Assembly (NCBI GenBank): GCA_050115555.1
Contig: JASFQI010000275.1
Span: forward strand, 1 to 6,755
Length of the DNA: 6,755 nucleotides
Direction of reading: 5' to 3'
Source: JASFQI01 sp050115555
Lineage (GTDB): Bacteria > Desulfobacterota > DSM-4660 > Desulfatiglandales > HGW-15
The first letter of the stretch is position 1. Every line of letters starts with the position of its first letter. Shown here piece after piece: positions 1 to 6,150 of this stretch. The position numbers were made by a program, and so were the translations under genes. The notes beneath the pieces were generated by a model. That model saw nothing but the letters and a program-made list of their open reading frames with translations, ran no database searches and was not told where the DNA came from.

Positions 1-55
1 GGAGCCCAAAAGGCTGATCCGCGGGAATTGCCGGGGGAAAAACGGAGTCACTGCC

Positions 56-556
56 ATGATTCGGAGGATCGTATCCGGAGGACAGACCGGCGCGGATCGT
101 GCCGCCCTGGATGAGGCCGTTCGCGCGCGCGTTTCACACGGCGGCTGGGTTCCCCGAGGCCGAAGAGCCGAGGACGGGCCCATTCCACGCCGGTACCGCC
201 TGAAGGAAACGCCCACGGGCAGGTATGCCGATCGGACCGAGCGCAATGTTCAGGAAGGGGACGGCACCCTCATTGTATCCAGAGGCGCACTGACTGGAGG
301 ATCCCTGCTCACCCAGGGCCTGGCACGAAAACATCGAAAGCCTTGCCTTCACGTGGACCTTGGGGGGGAGCGGGACGTTCTGGAGGCGGCCCGAACCGTG
401 CGGGCGTGGATTCTGGATCACAGAATCCAGGTTCTGAACGTGGCAGGGCCGAGGGCAAGCAACGATCCCCGGATTTATGACCTGACCCGCGCCCTGCTTC
501 GGGTGGTGATCTCTTCGGAACGGGAAGAGGAACGCATGGATTCGGGGAAGGGGTAA
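56..556 (+). CDS. YpsA-related / putative molybdenum-carrier family protein (Rossmann-like)
   Basis: The 166-residue product matches the family annotated as putative molybdenum carrier / cpYpsA-related, part of the SLOG-like Rossmann superfamily. Visible family motifs, in order, are SGGQTGADRAALD (residues 7-19, the glycine-rich ligand loop), GWVPRGRRAEDGPIP (30-44), TERNVQEGDGTLI (61-73), GGSLLT (81-86) and NVAGPRAS (128-135). Members are small soluble cytoplasmic proteins; one cyanobacterial member is known to bind molybdate, while related SLOG proteins bind nucleotides, so the ligand here is open. The ATG at 56 is preferred because GGAG at 44-47 lies 8 nt upstream and the family normally begins right before the SGGQTG loop, although the frame stays open to the window's left edge. 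The last 15 or so residues are a charged tail beyond the core fold. The gene converges on the MBL-fold gene with only 22 bp between stops. Family assignment is firm; biochemical role is not. Confidence 0.88.
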   Translation: MIRRIVSGGQTGADRAALDEAVRARVSHGGWVPRGRRAEDGPIPRRYRLKETPTGRYADRTERNVQEGDGTLIVSRGALTGGSLLTQGLARKHRKPCLHVDLGGERDVLEAARTVRAWILDHRIQVLNVAGPRASNDPRIYDLTRALLRVVISSEREEERMDSGKG

Positions 557-578
557 GCCCTGGCGTTTCTTTTATGGC

Positions 579-1454
579 TCAGGTCCTGACGTAGCGATCC
601 CCTGAAATGCGAACACTTCCTTTTTCCTGAAGACGGGCCAGGTGCTTTTCGATCATCTGCCGCTCCCAGAACCGGAGGATGCGCGCCCGGACCGGGAACG
701 ACCCGTAGATGATCGCACGATCGACAATCTCGTCCAGGGTCTGCGGGCGATCCAGGACAGCCATGAGACGCTCTTCGCGGCGGTCGAACGCGGAAAGGAA
801 CCGGTCGAATCGTTCCTCGAGACCATCGCGCAAAATACCCTCGTGGGATGAAACGGCCGTTGTCATCCCAAAGGCCCTCACTTTTTGAACGCTCTGAATG
901 AACCGGTGGATATCTCCCTCGTCGTTCCCATACCAAGGGCCGAAACGCGTGAAATCGATGTCCGTTGTCACCATGACCCCGTTCTCGGGGATGTGGAAGA
1001 CGTAGTGGTCGTCCGAATGGCCCGGGGCGTATACAGGGACCAGGGTCTGTGAGCCCAGGAAAAACGTGTCCCCTTCGCCATACGTGTTGGATGCAGCAAA
1101 CTCCCGGAATCCGAGGTCCCTGTGCATGTAATCGGTCCACTCCTCGCGAAGGGGGGGGATGATGAATCGCTCGGCCATCCGCTTCAGATCGCCGATGGAA
1201 TCGCGACCCTCCCGCGGGACCCACACCCTGGACGAGGGGAATTGCCGGGTCCCGGAACAGTGGTCCGGGTGGGCATGGGATAGAAACACCAGGTCCGGGG
1301 CATACTCCCGCTCGATACGGGCCAGGGTCTCGTCCCCGCAGCCTGTGTCGATGAGGACGCGGGTACGGTCCAGGATCAACACGGAGTTCGAAAACGGAAA
1401 ACGCCCGTTTTTCGGGCCCGGAATCAGGTATACACCCTTGCAGATCCGTTCCAT
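579..1454 (-). CDS. MBL-fold metallohydrolase with C-terminal winged-helix-like region
   Basis: The 291-residue product is a metallo-beta-lactamase-fold hydrolase. The zinc-binding signature SHAHPDHCSG gives H60, H62, D64 and H65; further ligands are H146 (in APGHSDDH), D165 (in TTDID) and H204 (in SSHEG), so the dinuclear site looks complete. The N-terminal strands (NSVLILDRTRVLIDTGCG, about 23-40) are typical of the fold. Residues about 225-291 (LDRPQTLDEIVDRAI, then a helix with LARLQEKGSV and GDRYV) resemble the winged-helix segment found after many such domains. No signal peptide is seen, so it is probably cytoplasmic. The start follows the FAH-family stop by 7 nt and has no convincing Shine-Dalgarno sequence, which suggests translational coupling. 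Substrate is unknown: thioesters, lactones and glutathione adducts are all handled by relatives. A metabolic hydrolase is more likely than an antibiotic-resistance enzyme, given the FAH partner. Confidence 0.9.
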   Translation of the reverse strand: MERICKGVYLIPGPKNGRFPFSNSVLILDRTRVLIDTGCGDETLARIEREYAPDLVFLSHAHPDHCSGTRQFPSSRVWVPREGRDSIGDLKRMAERFIIPPLREEWTDYMHRDLGFREFAASNTYGEGDTFFLGSQTLVPVYAPGHSDDHYVFHIPENGVMVTTDIDFTRFGPWYGNDEGDIHRFIQSVQKVRAFGMTTAVSSHEGILRDGLEERFDRFLSAFDRREERLMAVLDRPQTLDEIVDRAIIYGSFPVRARILRFWERQMIEKHLARLQEKGSVRISGDRYVRT

Positions 1455-1461
1455 GGAGGCG

Positions 1462-2289
1462 TCACGAGGAAGAGCGCACGGCGCACGGATTGATCAGGCA
1501 CCCGATGTGCTCGATGTCCACCACGACCTCGTCGCCGTCCTGCAGGTAGACAGACGGGTCCCGAAACGCGCCCACGCCGTGGGGTGTGCCTGTGAGGATC
1601 ACGTCTCCGGGCTGAAGAGTGAAGTGGCGGGAAAGGTAGCTGAGGAGACGGGGCAGACGAAAGATCATCTGATCGGTTCGGCTTTCCTGCATGGTGCGCC
1701 CGTTGACCCGGCAGGCAATGGCGAGATCGTGTGGATCGGGGATCTCTTCCGCTGTGACGACCCAGGGCCCCAGCGGACAGAAGGTGTCCAGGGACTTGCC
1801 GCGAACCCATTGGCCGTCGCCGAACTGAAGGTCCCGAGCGCTCACGTCGTTGCCACAAGTGTATCCAAAGACCGCGTCCAAAGCCTCACTCTCGGAAATG
1901 CGACAGGCGGTGCGACCGATCACCACCGCCAGTTCCGCTTCGAAGTCTACCTTTTGAGTCACCTCCGGGTCCCACGAAATGGGGTCCTGGTGAGCGGCAA
2001 GCGCATTGGGGAACTTAGCAAACACCAAAGGGGATTCGGGGACACTCCCCTTGCTTTCACGAACATGGTCCATGTAGTTCAGACCAATGGCCACGATTTT
2101 CGACGGCCGGGTCACGGCAGGCAGGAAACGCACCTGCTCGAGGGGAACCGGGGCCCCGATCGCTTCCGGAAGCCGTGAAGCCCCTATGGCGTCGATCAGG
2201 TCGCCCTGGAAGTCGCACGGAAAGCAGACATCCCCTTCGATTTTTGCAAGTGTCAGCTTTCCTTCGTGCTCGATCTGCGCGATTTTCAT
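1462..2289 (-). CDS. Fumarylacetoacetate hydrolase (FAH) family protein
   Basis: The 275-residue product has the canonical FAH C-terminal fold. Key segments are AIGLNYMDH (67-75), FAKFPNAL (90-97), the metal-binding DFEAELAVVIG (115-125, ligands E117 and E119), GNDVSARD (146-153, third ligand D148), KSLDTFCPLGPW (165-176) and ILTGTPHGVG (231-240). This family performs C-C bond hydrolysis, decarboxylation or isomerisation of 2-oxo/2-hydroxy diacids, for example acylpyruvate hydrolysis, oxaloacetate decarboxylation or 2-hydroxyhepta-2,4-dienedioate isomerisation; which applies cannot be read from sequence. The frame is open upstream to an ATG at 2382, but the start at 2289 is chosen: it gives the usual N-terminus (MKIAQIEHEG), the extra 31 residues have no family character, and AAGGAGG (2308-2302 on the - strand) lies 12 nt before it. 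It is the first gene of an operon with the MBL-fold hydrolase 7 bp downstream, which suggests successive steps in one catabolic or detoxification route. Confidence 0.92.
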   Translation of the reverse strand: MKIAQIEHEGKLTLAKIEGDVCFPCDFQGDLIDAIGASRLPEAIGAPVPLEQVRFLPAVTRPSKIVAIGLNYMDHVRESKGSVPESPLVFAKFPNALAAHQDPISWDPEVTQKVDFEAELAVVIGRTACRISESEALDAVFGYTCGNDVSARDLQFGDGQWVRGKSLDTFCPLGPWVVTAEEIPDPHDLAIACRVNGRTMQESRTDQMIFRLPRLLSYLSRHFTLQPGDVILTGTPHGVGAFRDPSVYLQDGDEVVVDIEHIGCLINPCAVRSSS

Positions 2290-2301
2290 CGGGTCACTGG
2301 T

Positions 2302-2308
2302 CCTCCTT
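2302..2308 (-). promoter_or_regulatory. Shine-Dalgarno sequence of the FAH-family gene
   Basis: AAGGAGG on the - strand sits 12 nt before the ATG at 2289. It lies inside the longer open frame that starts at 2382, so it decides in favour of the shorter protein. Spacing is at the long end of the normal range. Confidence 0.6.
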
Positions 2309-2636
2309 GGGGCATCTGCTGAGGGCATTCTGTGAAAATACTTCGCTTGCGCATTCCTCAAGCTTACTGACGGGGGATTCAATCATTCCTTTTCTTTTTT
2401 ATCCCACAGCAAAATGGAACGGTCAAGCACAGCCAGCCACCCTCCGGGCGGTTCCCATGGAGCTTAGACCGCCGAACCTATCAAACGCCCGGGCCTTTTT
2501 CGGAGGATTCGTATAACTCCGGGACCAGGGAGATCTGACCCTGTCGTTTCAGAGGGTTGGATCGTTCCAGATAGTATTTGATCGGTTTTACTGGGGAAGC
2601 GATTCTGAGATAAACCAAGTCCCTGGAGCAAGGGTC

Positions 2637-2665
2637 TTGCAAACCATTTCTGGAGCCCCTATGAT
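2637..2665 (+). promoter_or_regulatory. Putative sigma70-type promoter of the FecR-domain gene
   Basis: TTGCAA (2637-2642) and TATGAT (2660-2665) are separated by exactly 17 bp; the -10 matches the consensus at 5 of 6 positions and the -35 at 4 of 6. It lies about 55 bp upstream of the start codon, leaving a short 5' leader with a strong Shine-Dalgarno. A second TATGAT at 2674-2679 has no -35 partner at proper spacing. The downstream gpmI may share this promoter, since none is obvious in its own upstream gap. Confidence 0.55.
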
Positions 2666-2719
2666 CGTTTCAGTATGATTTTTTCCGTACCGCATGAGAA
2701 CCGGTAAGGAGGGCGGACG

Positions 2720-3721
2720 ATGGCAAGGAACGAATTCTGTGGAAGGCGCCTGTTCTGGGCGGGTGTCCTTTTCGCGTTGTGCATGATCGCTGCACCGATA
2801 TCGGCGCAGGAGCGTCCCGAGGCACTCCGTGGGCTGGCGGTCGAAGACGGGTATGTTCCGTCCTCCTTCAAGGAGGTCGGCAAGTTCCTGCGCATCGTGG
2901 GGAAGGGAAGGGTGGTGGTGCTGCACCGGTCGACCGGCAAGGCCTTTTACGCGTCCGAGGAGGACCCGGTCCACGAGAACGACGCGGTGTACACTCTGGG
3001 AACAGCGCGATGCCGGATCACGTTTCACGACCGAAACGTCGTGACCATGGCCCCGCGATCCGATCTGATCATTGAAGAAATCACCCAGGACCTGGGAGAA
3101 CGGAAAAAGAAATCCCTCTTCGAAACCACGAGCGGCAGGGTGGTGTTTTATGCTATTCGGCTGTTCAGCTTTCGAGACGTTCAGATGAAGGTGAAGACCC
3201 CTACTGCCACAGTGGGTGTGCGCGGCACCAAGTTCGGGACCGAGATTAAGGAGATGCCTTTTTTAGGTGGCACGTTCGATGGGAATTACCGCGTGGCTTC
3301 TCTCGAGCCTGTGATGATCGCCGAAGGACCGGCCCGCCCGCTGATGGTGAACATCTTTGTCTCTCAGGGAACGGTGAGGGTCACGTCCCTCGTGGACAGT
3401 GGAACTCAGATGGTCGGAGAGAACGAGTGGATCGGCGCCGGCCCCCGCGGCCTGGACCCCGTGATCTACGATCCGGACCGGGTAGGTATCTTCATGGACG
3501 GCGTGGAGGGTCCGCTGACGAACGGAAGGGAGACAGGTGTGTCTTCCGGCCCGGGAGTAGAAGGCCAAGGGGTCAAGCATCGGAATGAGCAGGAGGAAGA
3601 AGCCAGGCGGCTCGAGCAGTTCATGGACATCAAGCAGAGGGAGATGGAGGAGGGCATCGTTTCAGAGCCTTCTCATCATCCTCCTTCTTCCCCGCCTAGC
3701 GGGGGTTGCTCCTGTCCGTAG
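2720..3721 (+). CDS. Exported FecR-domain-containing protein
   Basis: The 333-residue product begins with a typical Sec signal peptide: basic NEFCGRR, a hydrophobic core at about 11-25 and a signal peptidase I site ISA-QE after residue 29. It should therefore be periplasmic. A FecR domain follows, roughly residues 55-225, with the hallmark VKTPTATVGVRGTKFGTE (158-175) preceded by the region around YTLGTARCRITFHDRNVVTM (91-110) that is usual in such proteins. Residues about 286-312 are highly charged (EQEEEARRLEQF...) and probably helical; the tail is Pro/Ser-rich and ends in GGCSCP. The classic FecR partners, an ECF sigma factor and a TonB-dependent receptor, are not adjacent, so an iron-signalling role should not be assumed; stand-alone exported FecR-domain proteins of unknown function are common in Desulfobacterota. 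The ATG at 2720 has AAGGAGG 7 nt upstream. Domain assignment is secure; function is not known. Confidence 0.9.
   Translation: MARNEFCGRRLFWAGVLFALCMIAAPISAQERPEALRGLAVEDGYVPSSFKEVGKFLRIVGKGRVVVLHRSTGKAFYASEEDPVHENDAVYTLGTARCRITFHDRNVVTMAPRSDLIIEEITQDLGERKKKSLFETTSGRVVFYAIRLFSFRDVQMKVKTPTATVGVRGTKFGTEIKEMPFLGGTFDGNYRVASLEPVMIAEGPARPLMVNIFVSQGTVRVTSLVDSGTQMVGENEWIGAGPRGLDPVIYDPDRVGIFMDGVEGPLTNGRETGVSSGPGVEGQGVKHRNEQEEEARRLEQFMDIKQREMEEGIVSEPSHHPPSSPPSGGCSCP
3690..3704 (+). repeat. GC-rich hairpin at the 3' end of the FecR-domain gene
   Basis: CCCCGC-CTA-GCGGGG is a perfect 6-bp stem with a 3-nt loop, ending 15 nt before the end of the stop codon. The following bases (GTTGCTCCT) are not a T tract, so it is at best a weak terminator or an mRNA 3'-end structure. 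It may also be a by-product of the Pro-rich coding sequence. Confidence 0.3.
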
Positions 3722-3838
3722 GGCTCGGAAATTGAAATCCGGTGAGGGGTTATGGAGTGTGCGTAAAGCACGACCTCGCTGCACCAAAGGGTTTTCTACG
3801 CCGAATGAACGAACCGGCAAAAGGAAATGTGGAACGGA

Positions 3839-5470
3839 ATGGAGTTGCATCTCGATAAGCTGAACTGGTTCCACGGTCGCAAGGGGCCGCTTCTTCTGAT
3901 CATCATGGACGGTGTGGGCGTGGGGCCGGAGAACGACGCCAACGCGCTTTATCTCGCGCACACACCCACCCTGGACGCCCTTTTTCAAGGGGACCTCTAC
4001 ACCGAGCTCCAGGCACACGGAACGGCCGTGGGACTCCCCACGGACGACGACATGGGCAACAGCGAGGTGGGGCATAACGCCCTGGGTGCGGGACGCGTTT
4101 TCGCCCAGGGTGCCCGCCTGGTCAACGAGGCCATAGAGTCGCGGAGGATATTCCGGAGTGAAGCGTGGAGGGACATTGCGGACCGGGCGCGGTCCGGGGG
4201 CACGGTGCACTTTATGGGGCTGCTCTCGGACGGCAATGTGCACTCCCACATTCACCACCTTTACAGTATGGTGAACCAATGTGCGGATTCCGGCTTCGAG
4301 CGGGTGAGGGTTCATGCCCTGCTGGACGGCCGGGATGTGGGCGAGCGCTCGGCCCTGGATTACGTCATTCCCACGCAGGACCTCCTCCAGAGGATTTCCA
4401 CGGGGCACGCATTCGACTACGCGATCGCATCGGGCGGCGGGCGCATGCGGGTCACCATGGATCGCTACTATGCGGACTGGGACATCGTCCAAAGGGGGTG
4501 GGAAGCCCACGTTCACGGAAAGGCCCGGCAGTTTCGAAGTGCCGAGGAGGCCATTCGAACGTTTTACCGGGAGGACCCGGAGATGACGGACCAGTACATG
4601 GACGCGTTCGTGGTCGTGAACGGGAAGGGAGATCCCCTGGGCCCGATTCGCGACGGGGACGCCGTGGTCCTGTTCAATTTTCGAGGGGACCGGGCCATTG
4701 AGATCTCCGAGGCCTTTACGTTGGACGAGTTCAAGGGATTTGATCGAGGGGATCGGCCCGACGCCCTTTTCGCCGGGATGATGCAGTATGACGGGGATAC
4801 GGGCATGCCCCCGCGTTTTCTTGTCGAGCCTCCGGTCATCGAAAAGACCGTGAGTGAGTACCTCTGCGCTGCAGGTGTTTCCATGTTCGCGATCTCCGAG
4901 ACCCAGAAGTTCGGTCACGTGACCTACTTCTGGAACGGCAACCGATCCGGGTACATCGACCGGTCTTTGGAGACCTATGTGGAGATTCCTTCGGACCGGA
5001 TCGAGTTCGACCGGGCCCCTCGCATGAAGGCCCATGAAATCAAGGAGCGAGCCGCAGCCATGCTGCGGGAGGGGGCCTACCGGTTCGGACGCCTGAACTT
5101 TGCAAACGGCGACATGGTGGGCCACACGGGTTCGATGGAAGCGGCCGTGGTGGCGGCGGAAACCGTGGATCAATGCGTGGGGGATCTCCTTGCCGTTATG
5201 CAGGAACTGGAAGGCATCGCCGTAGTCACCGCGGATCACGGGAACCTGGACGTGATGTTCACGCAGGGTCGGGAGGGAGAAAAAATCGTCAAGACCGCTC
5301 ATACCCTGAACCCGGTGCCGTTTGCCATCTTCGATCCATTGTATGGAAAGGAGTACGGCATGGCTTCCCTGGAGCGGGCCGGGCTTTCCAATGTGGCCGC
5401 CACGCTGTTGAACCTCCTGGGGTTCGAAAAGCCCGAGGAATTCGATCCATCCCTGATTGAGCCCCGGTAA
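3839..5470 (+). CDS. gpmI: 2,3-bisphosphoglycerate-independent phosphoglycerate mutase
   Basis: This 543-residue enzyme interconverts 3- and 2-phosphoglycerate in glycolysis and gluconeogenesis in the cytoplasm, using two Mn2+ ions and a phosphoserine intermediate. All expected residues are visible: D24 (IIMDGVG), catalytic S75 in GNSEVGH, H135 (DGNVHSH), R165/D166 (LLDGRD), R282 and R285 (FNFRGDRA), K357 (ETQKFGHVTYFWNG), D425/H429 (NGDMVGHTG), D466/H467 (TADHGN) and H488 (AHTLNPVPF). The alkaline-phosphatase-like halves surround a phosphotransferase insert as in the family; length is slightly above the usual 510-520. An in-frame ATG at 3827 would add four residues (MWNG), but AAGGA there is only 1 nt from the codon, while the ATG at 3839 has GGA 5 nt upstream and AAGGA 13 nt upstream, so 3839 is preferred with moderate certainty. 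It follows the FecR-domain gene by 117 bp with no clear promoter of its own, so read-through is possible. Confidence 0.96.
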   Translation: MELHLDKLNWFHGRKGPLLLIIMDGVGVGPENDANALYLAHTPTLDALFQGDLYTELQAHGTAVGLPTDDDMGNSEVGHNALGAGRVFAQGARLVNEAIESRRIFRSEAWRDIADRARSGGTVHFMGLLSDGNVHSHIHHLYSMVNQCADSGFERVRVHALLDGRDVGERSALDYVIPTQDLLQRISTGHAFDYAIASGGGRMRVTMDRYYADWDIVQRGWEAHVHGKARQFRSAEEAIRTFYREDPEMTDQYMDAFVVVNGKGDPLGPIRDGDAVVLFNFRGDRAIEISEAFTLDEFKGFDRGDRPDALFAGMMQYDGDTGMPPRFLVEPPVIEKTVSEYLCAAGVSMFAISETQKFGHVTYFWNGNRSGYIDRSLETYVEIPSDRIEFDRAPRMKAHEIKERAAAMLREGAYRFGRLNFANGDMVGHTGSMEAAVVAAETVDQCVGDLLAVMQELEGIAVVTADHGNLDVMFTQGREGEKIVKTAHTLNPVPFAIFDPLYGKEYGMASLERAGLSNVAATLLNLLGFEKPEEFDPSLIEPR

Positions 5471-5481
5471 TTCATGGGGAT

Positions 5482-5500
5482 CGGTTTTTTTCAAAAGCCG
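5482..5500 (+). repeat. Small hairpin downstream of gpmI
   Basis: CGGTTTTT-TTC-AAAAGCCG can pair over 8 bp (one G-U). It begins 12 nt after the gpmI stop. The T run lies in the stem rather than after it, so it is not a textbook intrinsic terminator; with the larger dyad just downstream it may help end transcription between the convergent genes. Confidence 0.3.
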
Positions 5501-5508
5501 GTGAAGCG

Positions 5509-5561
5509 CGGTTTTCGAACGCCTTGCTTCGCGCAGGAGGTCCCGAATCCCGTTCGAACCG
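5509..5561. repeat. Inverted repeat between convergent genes, possible terminator region
   Basis: CGGTT(TT)CGAACG (5509-5521) and CGTTCGAACCG (5551-5561) are reverse complements over 11 bp, with a 2-nt bulge in the first arm and a 29-nt loop. On the + strand the second arm is followed by GTCTTTTC, a weak T tract. Its place between the gpmI stop (5470) and the stop of the - strand gene (5574) suits a terminator, but the long loop makes this tentative. Confidence 0.35.
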
Positions 5562-5573
5562 GTCTTTTCAGTA

Positions 5574-6020
5574 TCAGAGGCAGTTCTCGTATTGGCAGAG
5601 AAAGTCCTCGATGATCCCCTCCTTTGAAAACGCCTCCGGCCTTCGCGCTTTTCGATTCTTGCCTGGAATCGACACCTGGACGAGTTGCGTCTTGAGCTCG
5701 CTTTGGCGCACGATTTGGGGAAACGCGAAGGTTTTTTCGTGGTATCTCACCTCGCGGATGGTGTAGAAAAACTCCCTTTCATCGTCTCTCAGCACAGAGA
5801 GCGTCACCTGATAGGGCTCGCGCTCGATCTCGGCCTTGACGTTCGGGCGAATCTGCTCCAGCTCCCGCTGAAGGCTTCGAAAGGCTGGAAGCACGGTGTG
5901 TTCGAAAAAATCGTCCAAACGCTTTGCGCGTGCCGACTTGCTCTGCTCCCCTGTTTTTGCCTCTTTCGCGGAGCCCTTGCTTTTTGCGATGTCTCGCAGC
6001 CGCGATCGCCAGGACGTCAT
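5574..6020 (-). CDS. Conserved-looking protein of unknown function, orphaned partner of the BCCT transporter
   Basis: I cannot name the family of this 148-residue protein. It has no signal peptide and no membrane segment, so it should be cytoplasmic. Residues 1-34 are basic and low-complexity (many Lys/Ser/Ala); about 35-57 form an amphipathic helix (LDDFFEHTVLPAFRSLQREL); about 68-120 look like alternating beta strands (PYQVTLSVLRDDEREFFYTI, then KTQLVQVSI); the end (KEGIIEDFLCQYENCL) is helical. A strong Shine-Dalgarno (AAGGAG, 6033-6028) lies 7 nt before the ATG, and the frame is undamaged. The ATG overlaps, as ATGA, the stop of the degenerate BCCT transporter reading frame upstream, so the two were almost certainly one operon with coupled translation. 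By inference it could have been an accessory or regulatory protein of that transporter; with the transporter destroyed it may be surviving without function or by having another role. Confidence 0.8.
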   Translation of the reverse strand: MTSWRSRLRDIAKSKGSAKEAKTGEQSKSARAKRLDDFFEHTVLPAFRSLQRELEQIRPNVKAEIEREPYQVTLSVLRDDEREFFYTIREVRYHEKTFAFPQIVRQSELKTQLVQVSIPGKNRKARRPEAFSKEGIIEDFLCQYENCL

Positions 6021-6027
6021 GTCTGTT

Positions 6028-6033
6028 CTCCTT
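6028..6033 (-). promoter_or_regulatory. Shine-Dalgarno sequence of the 148-residue protein gene
   Basis: AAGGAG on the - strand, inside a longer AAAAGGAGAA, lies 7 nt before the ATG at 6020. It is embedded in the last codons of the BCCT remnant, so the downstream gene can be started independently of translation of the broken transporter. Confidence 0.75.
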
Positions 6034-6128
6034 TTCCTGCAGCGGGTTCCCCTGAGTTCGCGCCAGCTTCTTCAGTATTTGGCTCCGACTGGGGGAAAAG
6101 GTTCGACCCGCCCACGGCGGAGGGATCG

Positions 6129-6150
6129 GCCTGCAGCCCTTTCTGCAGGC
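6129..6150. repeat. Perfect 8-bp hairpin within the BCCT remnant
   Basis: GCCTGCAG-CCCTTT-CTGCAGGC has a perfect 8-bp stem and a 6-nt loop, and lies 1 bp from the premature TAA. On the - strand it corresponds to two Leu-Gln pairs (SLQKGLQAD), so codon repetition may explain it. Confidence 0.4.

Larger units (their letters stand above)
2290..2719. other. Divergent intergenic region between the FAH-family and FecR-domain genes
   Basis: I see no gene in these 430 bp. The right end holds the FecR-gene promoter (2637-2665) and its Shine-Dalgarno AAGGAGG (2706-2712, 7 nt before the ATG). For the leftward FAH gene only a poor match is visible: TTGAGG (2361-2356) and TATTTT (2340-2335) with a short 15-bp spacer. 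Two small dyads lie side by side: CGGAG/CTCCG at 2501-2521 (11-nt loop), and GAC(C)AGGG/CCCTGTC at 2523-2545 (8-nt loop, one bulged C). They could be regulator sites or chance. Apparent short reading frames here lack ribosome binding sites and protein-like composition. Confidence 0.5.

Noticed and set aside
1159..2178. A 339-codon + strand open frame opposite the MBL-fold and FAH-family genes
   Set aside because: It crosses two well-supported genes in antisense and shows no family motif, consistent with a composition shadow.
2290..2382. An N-terminal extension of the FAH-family protein from the ATG at 2382
   Set aside because: The 31 extra residues have no family character, and the Shine-Dalgarno for the 2289 start lies inside them.
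3585..3863. A + strand frame overlapping the end of the FecR-domain gene, with a hydrophobic stretch (LLIILLLPRLAGVAPV)
   Set aside because: The hydrophobic run comes from out-of-frame reading of Pro/Ser codons, there is no ribosome binding site, and it would overlap both neighbours.
3662..5494. A 610-codon open frame on the - strand opposite gpmI
   Set aside because: It lies wholly antisense to a fully motif-complete gpmI, has no recognisable domain and is rich in His/Pro/Gly/Val in the way of mirror frames in GC-rich genes.
5541..5570. A tRNA T-arm-like sequence (CCCGTTCGAACCGG)
   Set aside because: No matching anticodon or acceptor arm is present on either strand; the GTTCGAAC core is part of a local inverted repeat.
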